Positions 53,701 to 64,000 of a DNA stretch of 64,000 nucleotides are shown here, one piece after another. Under the pieces are notes generated by a model. The model was not told the DNA's origin and did no database searches. It worked only from the letters and a program-made list of their open reading frames with translations. Every line of letters starts with the position of its first letter. Position 1 is the first letter of the stretch. The stretch covers positions 61,644,806-61,708,805 of the forward strand of contig NC_065531.1 of NCBI RefSeq assembly GCF_020184175.1, read 5' to 3'. The position numbers were made by a program, and so were the translations under genes. Source of the stretch: Aphis gossypii. Its lineage: Eukaryota; Arthropoda; Insecta; Hemiptera; Aphididae.

Positions 53701-56700
53701 AGTATCCACGGTTATTTTTACTTGGATTCACTAATCAAAAAAAATTGTTGAAAATTAAATTTTCGTAAAAATTTCCATTTTTTATATTTTTTTGTATTTC
53801 TCAAATATAAGTAAAAGTATTAAATATTTTCAAATATGATTTCTTTAAAGAAAAAATAGATCCAATTTTCTAACCTAAACCATCCTTAAAGCGGACCATC
53901 AAAACATTTTATTGACTACTTATCGTGTACTCTGTACACACACACACACACTCAAACATTTATTATTTAAAATTTATGTATTTATCGCACCGTTCAGAAT
54001 CTTAAAAGTAGCAATAAGTAATTATATTTTATTATTATATTATTATGTATTAAAAAGATTTTATCATAAATTCTATAAGGTACTATTAATAGAAGGTATT
54101 TATAATATAAATGGTATTTTATTTTTTTGTGATACCTTATGGTACATCTTTATCATTATTTGCTTCATAAAATTTAAATGATTCATTAAAAAATTTAATA
54201 TATTTACTCATTGTTATAACCGTACTAGTTTAAATTAATTAATTAATTTTTTTTGTTTTTGAGTCAAGCTAAAATTATAAACATTTTATTAATGTATTGA
54301 TTTTTGTATTTTTTTTATTATTATTAAAATGTATACTTTTATCAATTAATATAAATAGGAATGAAATTATAAATACCTCCTTACTTGGCTTGTGGTAATG
54401 GCGCAGAATTACGAAGTAATCACACTAATTATTAATAAAACTATGAACAGCAGATAGGTAATAGTTATTTACAAATGAAGAAAAAATAGAATAATTAGCA
54501 GGCTTACGATTAAAAAGCATGTAAATAAATAAATAAAAATATATTACTATATCATAGTTCATAGGTTGGTACTTATATTCTACTCATAAGTTTCAAGAAT
54601 CAATTTCAGAATTTTTTTTAACTTTTATAAATGGCTGTATTAAAGTTTTGTTTTACTTAAAAAAGCAAAAATTTAAATGCATAAATAAATATATAAATTG
54701 GTATACTATCATATACAATAATAAATATTTAATATTTTAATATTGTCGTATGGTATGTTATGGTGTCAATAGGTAAATTATATTTATAATATTATATAAA
54801 TTGCAAATTGTATACTGCTAAGAAAATCACATTATTATTTATGTTAAAAAAAAAAATTTATGTCTATGTATTTTGAGATTTTGAAATTGGTTTAAAGTCA
54901 ATTTATTATAAAGAAAATTGTTTTATAAATGTTAAACCTTTTTGATCGAGAGCACGAGAGTGAAATTTTTTATTTAAATTTATAGAAAAAAACTAAAACA
55001 TCTCGAAAATTTTAATTCCTATTCGTATCTCAACTCTCAAGAATTTGATAATTGCTTATATCTAACCAATAATGATTGACCAGGGAAAATATTCTGGTTT
55101 TCCCGCATCGCGACTCACAAGTACCATAAACATTAAGCAATATTATATGGTTTACTAGGTCATGTTTATCATGGCCAATGATGGTCAGACGGAGTGGATT
55201 TAAAGTCTCAACGCGGATTTAGTCCTCTCTGTGCCGTCAACCGTGATGATTTGTGCGGAATTTGGATCCAACCTCAGAATCACGAAAACGGGTAGAGCTG
55301 CGATATAAAAAGCTATATAGTCGTATATGGTTCTACTCGACGTTGGACAACCATCGGTACTTAATTGCTTCATTCGAATGGTCGATGATCATCGATAGTA
55401 TAAATCGTATTCTTGCGATTTTTCTCCGTGTTAAAATATTATGAAAAATTATTTTTTTGTAGTGAAAATGTCAAATAGATGTCTATAGATAATCGTAATA
55501 ACATAATAATATTATCATTGTTCCGTGCGTTTGACGTCCCATAATTATCTTACTTGATATTGTTATTTATTACTGTACATCAAATTAACTTTGCTCGTAA
55601 ATCGAAACGTTTAGTGTTTATTCGATATCTTTTTGGGTTCGTCTATGTTACGTTATAATATACATATTATAATCACTGATAATTTATCTCCGGAGTTCGG
55701 GTAGTCTTAAGTTTTAAACGAGCCGCACCGGTGGCCGATTTATACTGGCTGCTGTGTGAAAATGTTTAGGATGTAGGAAATTATGGAAATGAAAAATTAC
55801 CATTTCTGGCCTAGATTAATACCTTACTTGAATCGTTCAAAGTACATATTACATTATTACTCTAATAGTCTACTATGTAAATGTTTTGAATAGTGCTATC
55901 AATATAAAACGATAATGTGTGTTAGGTAGTCGGTATAGGTAGGTAGGTACATCTAATTTAATTTGTTCTTAAGCGTAATAAATTTTTGATTTCCCATGTT
56001 AAATACCAAAAGAAATAATGAACAATGGTATACATATATTAATATTATTCGTTTATACACTGTTTAACTGTGTAATCATATGAATGACAAAACTAACCAA
56101 ATAGCCACCCTTTATCTTTCATATTATAATAAATAAAAATTACTAATTTTTCATACTTACCAAGATTGATTGTAGTATGTAAAACTTTACGATAATCAAA
56201 AAATCAAAAAAAAAATAAATATAACACAGTAAAATTTTATATTTTTCGTGAAAGTTTTATTCGAAGTATTTTATTCACTTGGGTATTGATAAGTGAAAAT
56301 CTCACTACACGATAAGCATTATGTATTATGTAATCGTAGAAAAAGGTTTTAACGACCATATTTTGTTGCTCATATATAGTTTCAATTTTCAGATCCTTTG
56401 TATAAATTCGTTGTTACGTAAACAAAAAAACCGAATGTATTCTTCATATTATATCGAAGGATATAATATATAGATTTAATCCAGATAAAATTTATTTTTC
56501 GTTATCGTATATGGTAAATACATTTGAGAATTTAAGTATTTTCAAATGAAATAAAAAATACACAGTTCTTAAAGAAATCGAATTTTGTGAAATATTTAGC
56601 TATAACTTTTTAGGTAAATTCAACTTTTATCAAAGTTTAAAAGTATAATCCGCGTACAGTACAATGTTCTATAGAAAGTTTAAAAATTAAATAAATGTTG

Positions 56701-59700
56701 AAATTTTATTTTTTATAATTTTTTTTCACAAATAATTAAATATAAATTAAATCAAACACCTATAGAGTATATGATTTCCCATAAACTTATACAAGGAAAC
56801 CATTTTCAGCAATGTGCACACATTTATGTATTAAAATAATTTATTACAAAAGAAAAGAAAAAATATAATTATTATAAAACAGAGTTAAAAAATAGTCGAT
56901 GCTCGTACCTGGAGCTTATCACATACATACTTATGTTACACTTTACATTATACGGGACATTATTTTAATTTTTAAGCTCACTACATTATATACATTATAC
57001 AATATAAGTATACATTGTATAGTGTATATTATATAGGTACCAGGTTAATGACTGAATAATTATGAGGTAGATTAATTTTTATGACTTGAACTTTCGTATT
57101 TTTGAGAACTATTTTGTCATTATAACGTTTCAAGCATAAAAATATTACTTTAGTATGGCCAGATACATGATACATTTTTTAATAGTACCTACCTACGCAA
57201 AAAAAATTGTTATAGCGTTGCGAATTTTATTTTATTTTCGATTTTGATTCTGGACAATTTCCTCTAGAAATAGAAAGTAGTATAATAATATAAAATATAC
57301 TATATTTTGACAAATAAAATATTTTAGTTAATATTATTTTATTAATTTCACTTATATTTTTATAATATGATTACCTAATAATTAAATCATGTGAAAAAAA
57401 AACATACATTTTAATTGAACACGAGTTATGCACTTATGCGAGTATTTAATGTATTAATATGTAAAATATATTAATATATTATACTGTAAAATAGTGTATA
57501 ATAGGTATAAGTATAGCTGGGACTTCTTTTTATAGATTATTTATTTAATTATATTTTTCTGCATTAAGCAAAACATATTTTATACTTACGTTAATTTAAA
57601 TAAGTTTATTTATAACCTAATATGTATATTATATTTTATAATAGCATATAGTCAATTAAAATAGTGTTAATTTAGTTACACTAGGTGAATCGATCGATTA
57701 TAATTATAGCTTTAGACATCTGTTCAGAACGTGATAAATATTTGAGAGATAGTATATCGTATAAGTCAAGGATAAATGAATAAGGGTGACCGGTGATAAC
57801 ATTATTAAAAATGTGGACGTTTTAAATGTAGGTTTTTGTTGTAAAATATTGAATTTTATTTAATATTTAAAATGTATACATTTATTTTAACCAATTAAAT
57901 TTAAAGAATATTATTAAATTCTTTTTTTATCCTGAATATAATCACATATGCAAATGTTGTCTAAATTAATATTCATAACATTATTATTAAAGCAAGGATT
58001 ATATTATTTTTTTTGCTGTTATTTATTATTGTATAATTTACAAGATAAGGTTTAAAACCCATTTAGAATACGAAAATGTAAACTATCCACTAACTAAATA
58101 AGTAGAATTTCAAAATACATAACAAAAATAATAATTATAATTGCTCAATAAAAATAATGTCTAATTAAAGATGTTATATTGGCACAGATCAAGAAAATAA
58201 AACTGAAAACCGATTAGTGTTCGCAATTAAAAATAATTACGGAGTACCGTTGGTAAAATAATCTTGATTTATTTTTGCAATCATAAGTATAATTATAAAA
58301 CAGTGCGATGCTATAAAAACATTATAGTTTTACATAAAATATTATTTATATCTGCATATAGGTAAACAATACGTATAGGTACGTCTAATATACATTAATA
58401 TGTGTACCTATTATGATAATATTACAATAAATAAAACATTTTCAATAATATTAAAAAAAAAATACTAACTCGATAAGTATCACAATTACTTACGAAGAAT
58501 AAAAATACATTTATAACATCATATTGTATAGCAGGAATTTTTTAAAATGACATTATACTAGTATAGCAATCACTGAATAACAAAAATTTGTCACCAATAT
58601 TGTTGGTAATAGTGATTTTTTAATATTCTTATCGGCTATCATTGACATAACATTTTGAGATTAACGGAGTGAGAAGATCTCGATAATATTATAACTGTGT
58701 AATGTGAATATATTTTATATTTTTATATTTTTAACAATAACTGTTTTGTATCAATAAATAACAAACTTGTTTGACGACGGGACATAATTTATGATACACA
58801 AGACGTGTAATCAATAATTGTTTTAAACTAATGTTTTTGAAAATTATTACTGTAATAATTTGAAGGACCAAATATATTTTAACTTCAAGTACTTTTTAGT
58901 TACTCTCAGCCCTGATTTTAAATTAAAATTATTGTTTACGTGTTTCATTAAAATCTTAGACAATATAATTAAACGATAATATATTTCAAATATGACTGTA
59001 TGAGTTATTAATATCCATTCTAATTTGGAACGATTATGTGAGTTTCACAATATAATCAAAATGCAGTTTATATGTATATTATTATAATATACAAAGGAGT
59101 AAATTATATTATATAGTATTTTTGAAGTTTTAAACTAGGGTTAGTCCATTCAGTCGGCTATTAAACTATATGATAGGTACTACACAACATCCCAACAATG
59201 TTGTCGTATTTAATATTGTTATAGCATTAAATGAACACATTCAAAAATATTGAAACTTGAAACAGTTAGGGCTTAGATAAATTATATACACTTATGTAAA
59301 AACGTTTGCGCCGCCAAGTTATAGTTTAGCTCTTTAAAGCTATTACACATTATTATACATGCCATAGTTCACTTGAGTAGTACATATTGTATGCATGAGG
59401 ACACATAGGATACACACGCAGGAGGATGCGCAGAATCGGCGCGTTCTATCGCAGGATAGAGTATAATATTAGTGTCAATTAACCTATCACGTCAAACTTA
59501 AAACGAAGAACATTATATCTGTGTTTACATCAATATTTCGACTTTAAGATGAGATAATGTGAGGGTTTTTAAATCGTAATATTCACGAAAGCATACAATA
59601 TATAGCTTTAGTTTTGATAACGGGTCTATTATCCACTCTAAATACTAAATAGCTAACAGTCGATTTTATTGGACGCTAATCTGATATTATGTCGAGTACG

Positions 59701-60029
59701 GGTCGACGGAGGAAAACAAATGGTGCACCGATAGGTACTCGTCTTACTCTCGACAGGACTTTTCACCCGCATGACGTGTAAGATAATACACTATAAATTT
59801 ACATTCGGCCGTTCAAGGTTTGTTATCAGAGCGAATTTACCAGTTTACTCGAGTATAACAACGTTATGATCCATGATTTTTTCGATGTTTTAATGTTGAA
59901 GTGAATCATAACTCGCCGTTTTAAACAGTCGACTGTTACGTTGCGGTACCATTAACGCGAGTGATAATGGGCTGGCAGATTTATCTCGCGTTGTATTAAA
60001 AAAAAAGGGTAGGTACTAAACGAAACTTG
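50785..60029. other. Gene-free AT-rich DNA
   Basis: Nine kilobases without a credible exon on either strand. GC-richer patches at 55080-55420 and 59390-59470 hold no convincing ORF. If the exon at 50741 is real, this would be its intron. Confidence 0.45.
53936..53951. repeat. (AC)8 microsatellite
   Basis: Eight AC units. A short plus-strand frame that runs through it (53912-54181) is low-complexity and not supported as a gene. Confidence 0.8.
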
Positions 60030-60039
60030 TATATAAAAG
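60030..60039 (+). promoter_or_regulatory. TATA-like box upstream of the 169-residue ORF
   Basis: TATATAAAAG lies about 420 bases before the ATG and at the edge where the sequence becomes GC-richer. A start site some 30 bases downstream would give a leader of roughly 390 bases. In a region this AT-rich, TATA words also occur by chance, so only the position relative to the gene supports it. Confidence 0.35.
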
Positions 60040-60092
60040 TGCCGAATGCAAATTTGTCGTACCGTAATAATCACTTGTAAGACCGCGTCGCA

Positions 60093-60140
60093 GAGGACCG
60101 TATACAGGAGGACGTATACACCGTGAGGACGAGACGTCCT
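60093..60140 (+). promoter_or_regulatory. Two-unit 14-base repeat and small hairpin in the probable leader of the 169-residue ORF
   Basis: GAGGACCGTATACA is followed immediately by GGAGGACGTATACA, then by the hairpin AGGACG-AGA-CGTCCT (60126-60140). The palindromic GTATAC is present in both units. This could be a binding site or an RNA structure in the 5' leader; no known factor is recognised. Confidence 0.3.
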
Positions 60141-60455
60141 GCCAACGATGTTATTATTCACAGAATCACATTCCATTATATATACGATACAATAAATATT
60201 ATATTGTCATACGAAACACAATACGTGGTAAAAAAAAAAAACAAATAAACAAAACAATGTCGATAAATCGCCACGATACACATAACTGTAGTAATAATAA
60301 CGTGGTTGTTGCTATGATGATTCGATCGCTGCAGTTATTAACAAAACGGAGGTAAGACGGAAACGCACGTCGAGTGCGATCGAAATTTCCTAGTCGGCGA
60401 GGACCATAATAATATTTATCATAGTACACTATTATTGTTTTAATATACCACTGAA

Positions 60456-60965
60456 ATGGCGGACACGGAAGACTGGCGGAAACCGACTACGGTTTACCGG
60501 TCGACGTATCGCAGGAAACCGTCGTCGGCCAAACGCGGTCGGCGGCCGCCGTCGGCCGTCGCTCGATTCGAACGGACGTTGGCCGACCGGAAGCTGATCG
60601 ACAACCCCGTGCCGCCGGACATGGCGATCGCGTTGCGCGCGGAAACGGCGATCGGCACGTACGCGCGCGACTATCTGTTGCCCGCGCACGTGGCCGCGGT
60701 GGCCGACATGTGGTCGCGGCGCCACCGTCCGCCGTCGACGGGCCGCGCGGCCACCGCCGCCGGGCCGACGGCCTGCGAACGGCCCGTCGCGGCGCCGCGC
60801 ACCGACGTCACGTACACCGGCCCGGCGCCGCCCGAATCGTACGTGCCGCCCCGGACCGAGTACTGGTGGACGCACGGCCAGCTGGCCGGCCGCGCGATGG
60901 CCGACGGCGCCGTGCCCAAGCGGATCAAACGCTGTCAGCGGATAAACCCGACGCGCTTTTTCTAG
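60456..60965 (+). CDS. Uncharacterised basic 169-residue protein, apparently intronless
   Basis: I do not recognise this protein. The ATG at 60456 (context CTGAAATGG) opens 169 codons ending TAG at 60963-60965. The composition is rich in Arg, Pro and Ala. The N-terminus has Trp and Tyr amid basic residues (DWRKPTTVYRSTYRRKP), the middle is plausibly helical (about 38-85) and contains GTYARDYLLP, a Pro/Ala-rich linker follows, and the end carries YWWTHGQLAGR and a basic tail ending RINPTRFF. No signal peptide, membrane segment, Cys/His cluster or known catalytic motif is visible. Third codon positions are strongly G/C, as in the PPP1R3-type gene, and a TATA-like box upstream plus AATAAA downstream support transcription on this strand. 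Short Tyr/Arg/Pro-rich proteins of this style occur among ciliary or sperm-tail microtubule proteins, but that is only a guess. An almost co-extensive minus-strand ORF (60432-60971) is very Arg/Gly-rich and looks like a GC shadow. Confidence 0.75.
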   Translation: MADTEDWRKPTTVYRSTYRRKPSSAKRGRRPPSAVARFERTLADRKLIDNPVPPDMAIALRAETAIGTYARDYLLPAHVAAVADMWSRRHRPPSTGRAATAAGPTACERPVAAPRTDVTYTGPAPPESYVPPRTEYWWTHGQLAGRAMADGAVPKRIKRCQRINPTRFF

Positions 60966-61128
60966 CGACACGGACAGTGATGAGCGTACGAATATTAAAA
61001 CGTATAAACGCCTCCACTCGAATTGTTTATCGTCGTCGTCGACGGACGTGTTTTTAAGACTTACGACTCGGAGGGCGTAAAAATTGTGAGCAGGGTTTTT
61101 TTTTTATTCACATCATAACGAACCCGGA

Positions 61129-61147
61129 AATAAATTCGTTAAATAAA
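61129..61147 (+). terminator. Poly-A signals after the 169-residue ORF
   Basis: Two AATAAA hexamers (61129-61134 and 61142-61147) lie about 165-180 bases after the TAG stop, where the GC-rich block gives way to AT-rich sequence. This fits a short 3' UTR on the plus strand. Confidence 0.55.
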
Positions 61148-61149
61148 CA

Positions 61150-64000
61150 CATTTTATTTAATCTCGAAAAAAATGTAATTATTCTTCCACTTTCCACAAG
61201 TCAAAACGGTCATTTTGATAAAATTACACAACAATCTGTATTTTCCGATACAGCTATATATTATCAGATTATCAGCTATATAATATGCGCGTTTAATGCT
61301 ATACATATTATGTTCAATATAAGTCCCTTCCTCATCGGTAACAAATCACTAAAAATTCACACACTTCCTAATAAGATATAGAGTATAGATAACCTCGCTT
61401 AATATAATACAATATTTATGAAAATTGTTCGAAAATTAGTAAATAAAAGTGCATTTAGGGGGGGGGGAAGCAAAATTGAGTTCATTTAATTATTTCAATC
61501 AGAATCGTATAAAACTAATTTATATACAAATAAAAATTACTTTATTATCATATTCCTTAATAAAAAAAAAATCACAAAATCTAAAAAATACAACATTTAA
61601 TATGAGAAGTGAATAAATTGATGTTTTTTAAAAACAATGAATAGGAACTTAACTTAATGTTTCCCTTGCTTGGTAAAAAAAAATAAAAATATATTGCCGT
61701 GAAAAGTTTAATAGTAACAAAAACAATTAAGATGTTATTATAGTTGTCTTAAAAAATAATAAATAATAAGGGGTTGCCCTTAACAGTGAATTATTGCTTA
61801 TAATTTTTTGTTTATATATATAATATGCATCCATATACTAGTACATTATAAATGAAATTCTTATGTAATTTTATCATTATTATTTTTCAAGCGCTTGGCT
61901 TAGACAATCAGTTAGTGCTCATAAAAAGTGTATATACTATTTTAATAATATATAATATACAGTCAGCATCATAAGCGCATCTAAGACAAACATTTGGCTT
62001 GCTAAGTTAAATTGGATTTTTAAATTTTATAACTCCGAATGTATATCTACGTAGGTTGTATATTATTATATTACGACAACCGTTTTCGAGTGGGCTTATA
62101 AGTGTTTTTAGAGGTATGCGTCCTTTAATCTACCTAATAATGACTGGTCATCATAATTTATTCAAAACTCTTCGTCGATCAAAAAAATCTTGTCTGGCAG
62201 TAAAACACAATAAATATCAAACATAATATTATAATAAGTTATTTTATATATATATATATATATACATTTGTTTAGGTGCTTTATTGGTTTTACATTTTTT
62301 TTTATCACTCATTTGAGTTATTTTAGCAAAGAATTGCTATACAAAATTAAAAAAAGGTATGTATAATAAAATGTCTTTATTAAAGCATTATATTACAATA
62401 TTCAAATTTAAGGACATTTTTTTTTTTATTTAAATAATAAATAAAGACTTAAAAATATTGTTATGCCCCAATTAGTATAATATTATTTATTTTAGATTTT
62501 GATGATTTACTGCAAATTGTACCATACGAATACACGATTGATCATAGGTACTAATAAATTATAATAATGTTTGTTCAAATAAATATTTAATTCGGCTTTG
62601 GCATTTGAACTATACAAATACGACGAAGAATGTTAGTTCTACAATCAATGTCAACAATATTACATGTTAGTATAATTTTTTTATTTGATAAAATATGTAT
62701 AATTTTGAAATTTAGACTCGTCACATTAATCCAAGGTTTCCAGTCAATCAAATAATATTTGTTATAACCGAATTACATTAAAAAAAATATTTATAACTAC
62801 AATCTCTTGATATTTATTTCAGTTTGTTCAATATTGATTACAACACAGTATTTTTCAAACTCTGCATATTTATTTCCATATATATTACCAAAATGACTGA
62901 CTTAATGATACACCACGTATTTGTATTTATCATTATAGAATGACGATGAAACATTACAATAGACGTTTTTTTTTCGTTCGTCCATTGCACGAGCACACGT
63001 AGCAGTATATCAAACAATATATTAAACCCACAATATGTATATACATACAATATGACTTCGCGTCCACTTTACATAAAAAAAAAAAACCATGCGTTTTGTA
63101 AAAAAAAATTCAATACCTACATGATCAAATATTGAAATATGCATAATAATATATAATATATAGGTTAAGCGATTTTCCCATTGTATATTTGAATTCACCC
63201 TATTGTTTAAGTGTTGAGGTTTCATATTACTGCATTAAGAGAAACGCAATTATAATGCACAATGGAATAGATAGGTAACTGTATTATTTTTTTGTCTCTT
63301 TTAAATTTAAATTTATGTATATACGCCTGTATATAGATGTTTACACATATACATGCAGGTATTAAGTATAATGTATTTAATATATAACCGAACATATTGT
63401 CTATATGGAATGCTGTGTACCAATTTATGTCGTTTTAATACAAATTCAAGTAAATTGTCAATTCGAGTGAATATTGTTTAAAGAAGGTAATATCGAAGTA
63501 TGTAAAATATTTTTTTCTATTGTTAATTGCATTGTTTGGTTAAAATAAAATAAACGATTAAATATATTCTGTTATAATATTTGTAATAAATATGATAATT
63601 TCTGTTTAAACACATCGCATAGTTTATGTTAACCGTAGGTACATGTATTATAAAATATATAGTTATTACTTTTCATAAGCTTATCTATCTTATTATAACA
63701 CTTTACCTCATGGGAATTTAATAACTAAAAGTTGTGGGGTAGGTACTGTATATTTCACTATATTCTATACAGTTTTAAGTTGACTATCATCATGGGACAC
63801 CCTGTACAGTGTACACATTTCCGTGTTAGATTTGTTTAAATCAGAAAAGTTTTTAAATTATCGTTTGTAATTATTATATTGTGACTTAATTTTCCAAAAC
63901 GTTTAAATCAATATTATTATTATTTTTTTTTTTTTAACTAACAAAATTAACTTAATCCATTGACTACAAACCCTTTTTGAAAAATAATTAAATTGTATAA
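61150..64000. other. Gene-free AT-rich DNA to the window end
   Basis: Contains a G-run (about 61459-61467), the (TA)10 tract and, near 63792-63808, GGGACACCCTGTACAG, whose complement resembles a mariner-like terminus (CAGGGTGTCCC). No partner end was found in the window. Minus-strand frames at 62838-63225 are AT-driven and not supported. Confidence 0.4.
62245..62264. repeat. (TA)10 microsatellite
   Basis: Ten uninterrupted TA units. A similar shorter AT run lies at 45759-45772. Confidence 0.85.

Noticed and set aside
60199..60429. 76-codon minus-strand ORF upstream of the orphan gene
   Set aside because: Falls in the probable leader of the plus-strand gene and has a hydrophobic, poly-T-derived translation.

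Overview
The window reads as nuclear DNA of an aphid or a close sternorrhynchan relative. It is very AT-rich and gene-poor, introns and flanks are full of poly-A/T and ATT/AT runs, and the short word TAGGTACCTA and its overlapping variants recur throughout, a habit I associate with aphid genomes from memory. Spliceosomal GTAAGT/AG junctions and AATAAA signals show it is eukaryotic. The only protein I can assign is a metazoan glycogen-targeting subunit of protein phosphatase 1. I see no tRNA, rRNA, CRISPR array, operon or bacterial gene.

Layout. Positions 1-33,800 are intergenic or deep-intronic desert with decayed transposable-element material: two TA-flanked inverted-repeat elements (723-1133, 5897-6687), a TTAA-flanked foldback (8570-9003), a C-rich foldback (16150-16532), a frame-broken MULE-type transposase relic (about 21455-21765), an AT-rich foldback (24151-24539) and members of a dispersed family carrying a GGGGTGGTTT core (175-300, 25459-25745, 32438-32690). 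A CpG-richer block at 33,840-34,640 ends part-way in a strong GTAAGT donor (34489) and is the best candidate for a non-coding first exon.

Positions 37,917-40,710 hold the one well-supported gene, a PPP1R3-type glycogen-targeting subunit. Its two coding exons (37969-38334 and 39702-40469) join in phase 0 inside the conserved stretch after the PP1-docking motif and give 377 residues. Poly-A signals lie at 40695 and 40699. Downstream are a short GC-rich hairpin element (43579-43744), a GC hairpin with an inverted-repeat pair (46659-47024), a hAT-type MITE (48263-48566) and a possible orphan first coding exon (50741-50778).

Positions 60,030-61,147 hold a compact, apparently intronless, GC-rich gene for an unrecognised basic 169-residue protein, with a TATA-like box upstream and two poly-A signals downstream. 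The rest, to 64,000, is AT-rich non-coding sequence with microsatellites.

The two genes show no functional link. The first should couple protein phosphatase 1 to glycogen particles, promoting glycogen synthase activity and restraining phosphorylase. The second has no assignable function. Both stand out sharply from the background by GC-rich third codon positions, which also produces long spurious ORFs on other frames and on the opposite strand.
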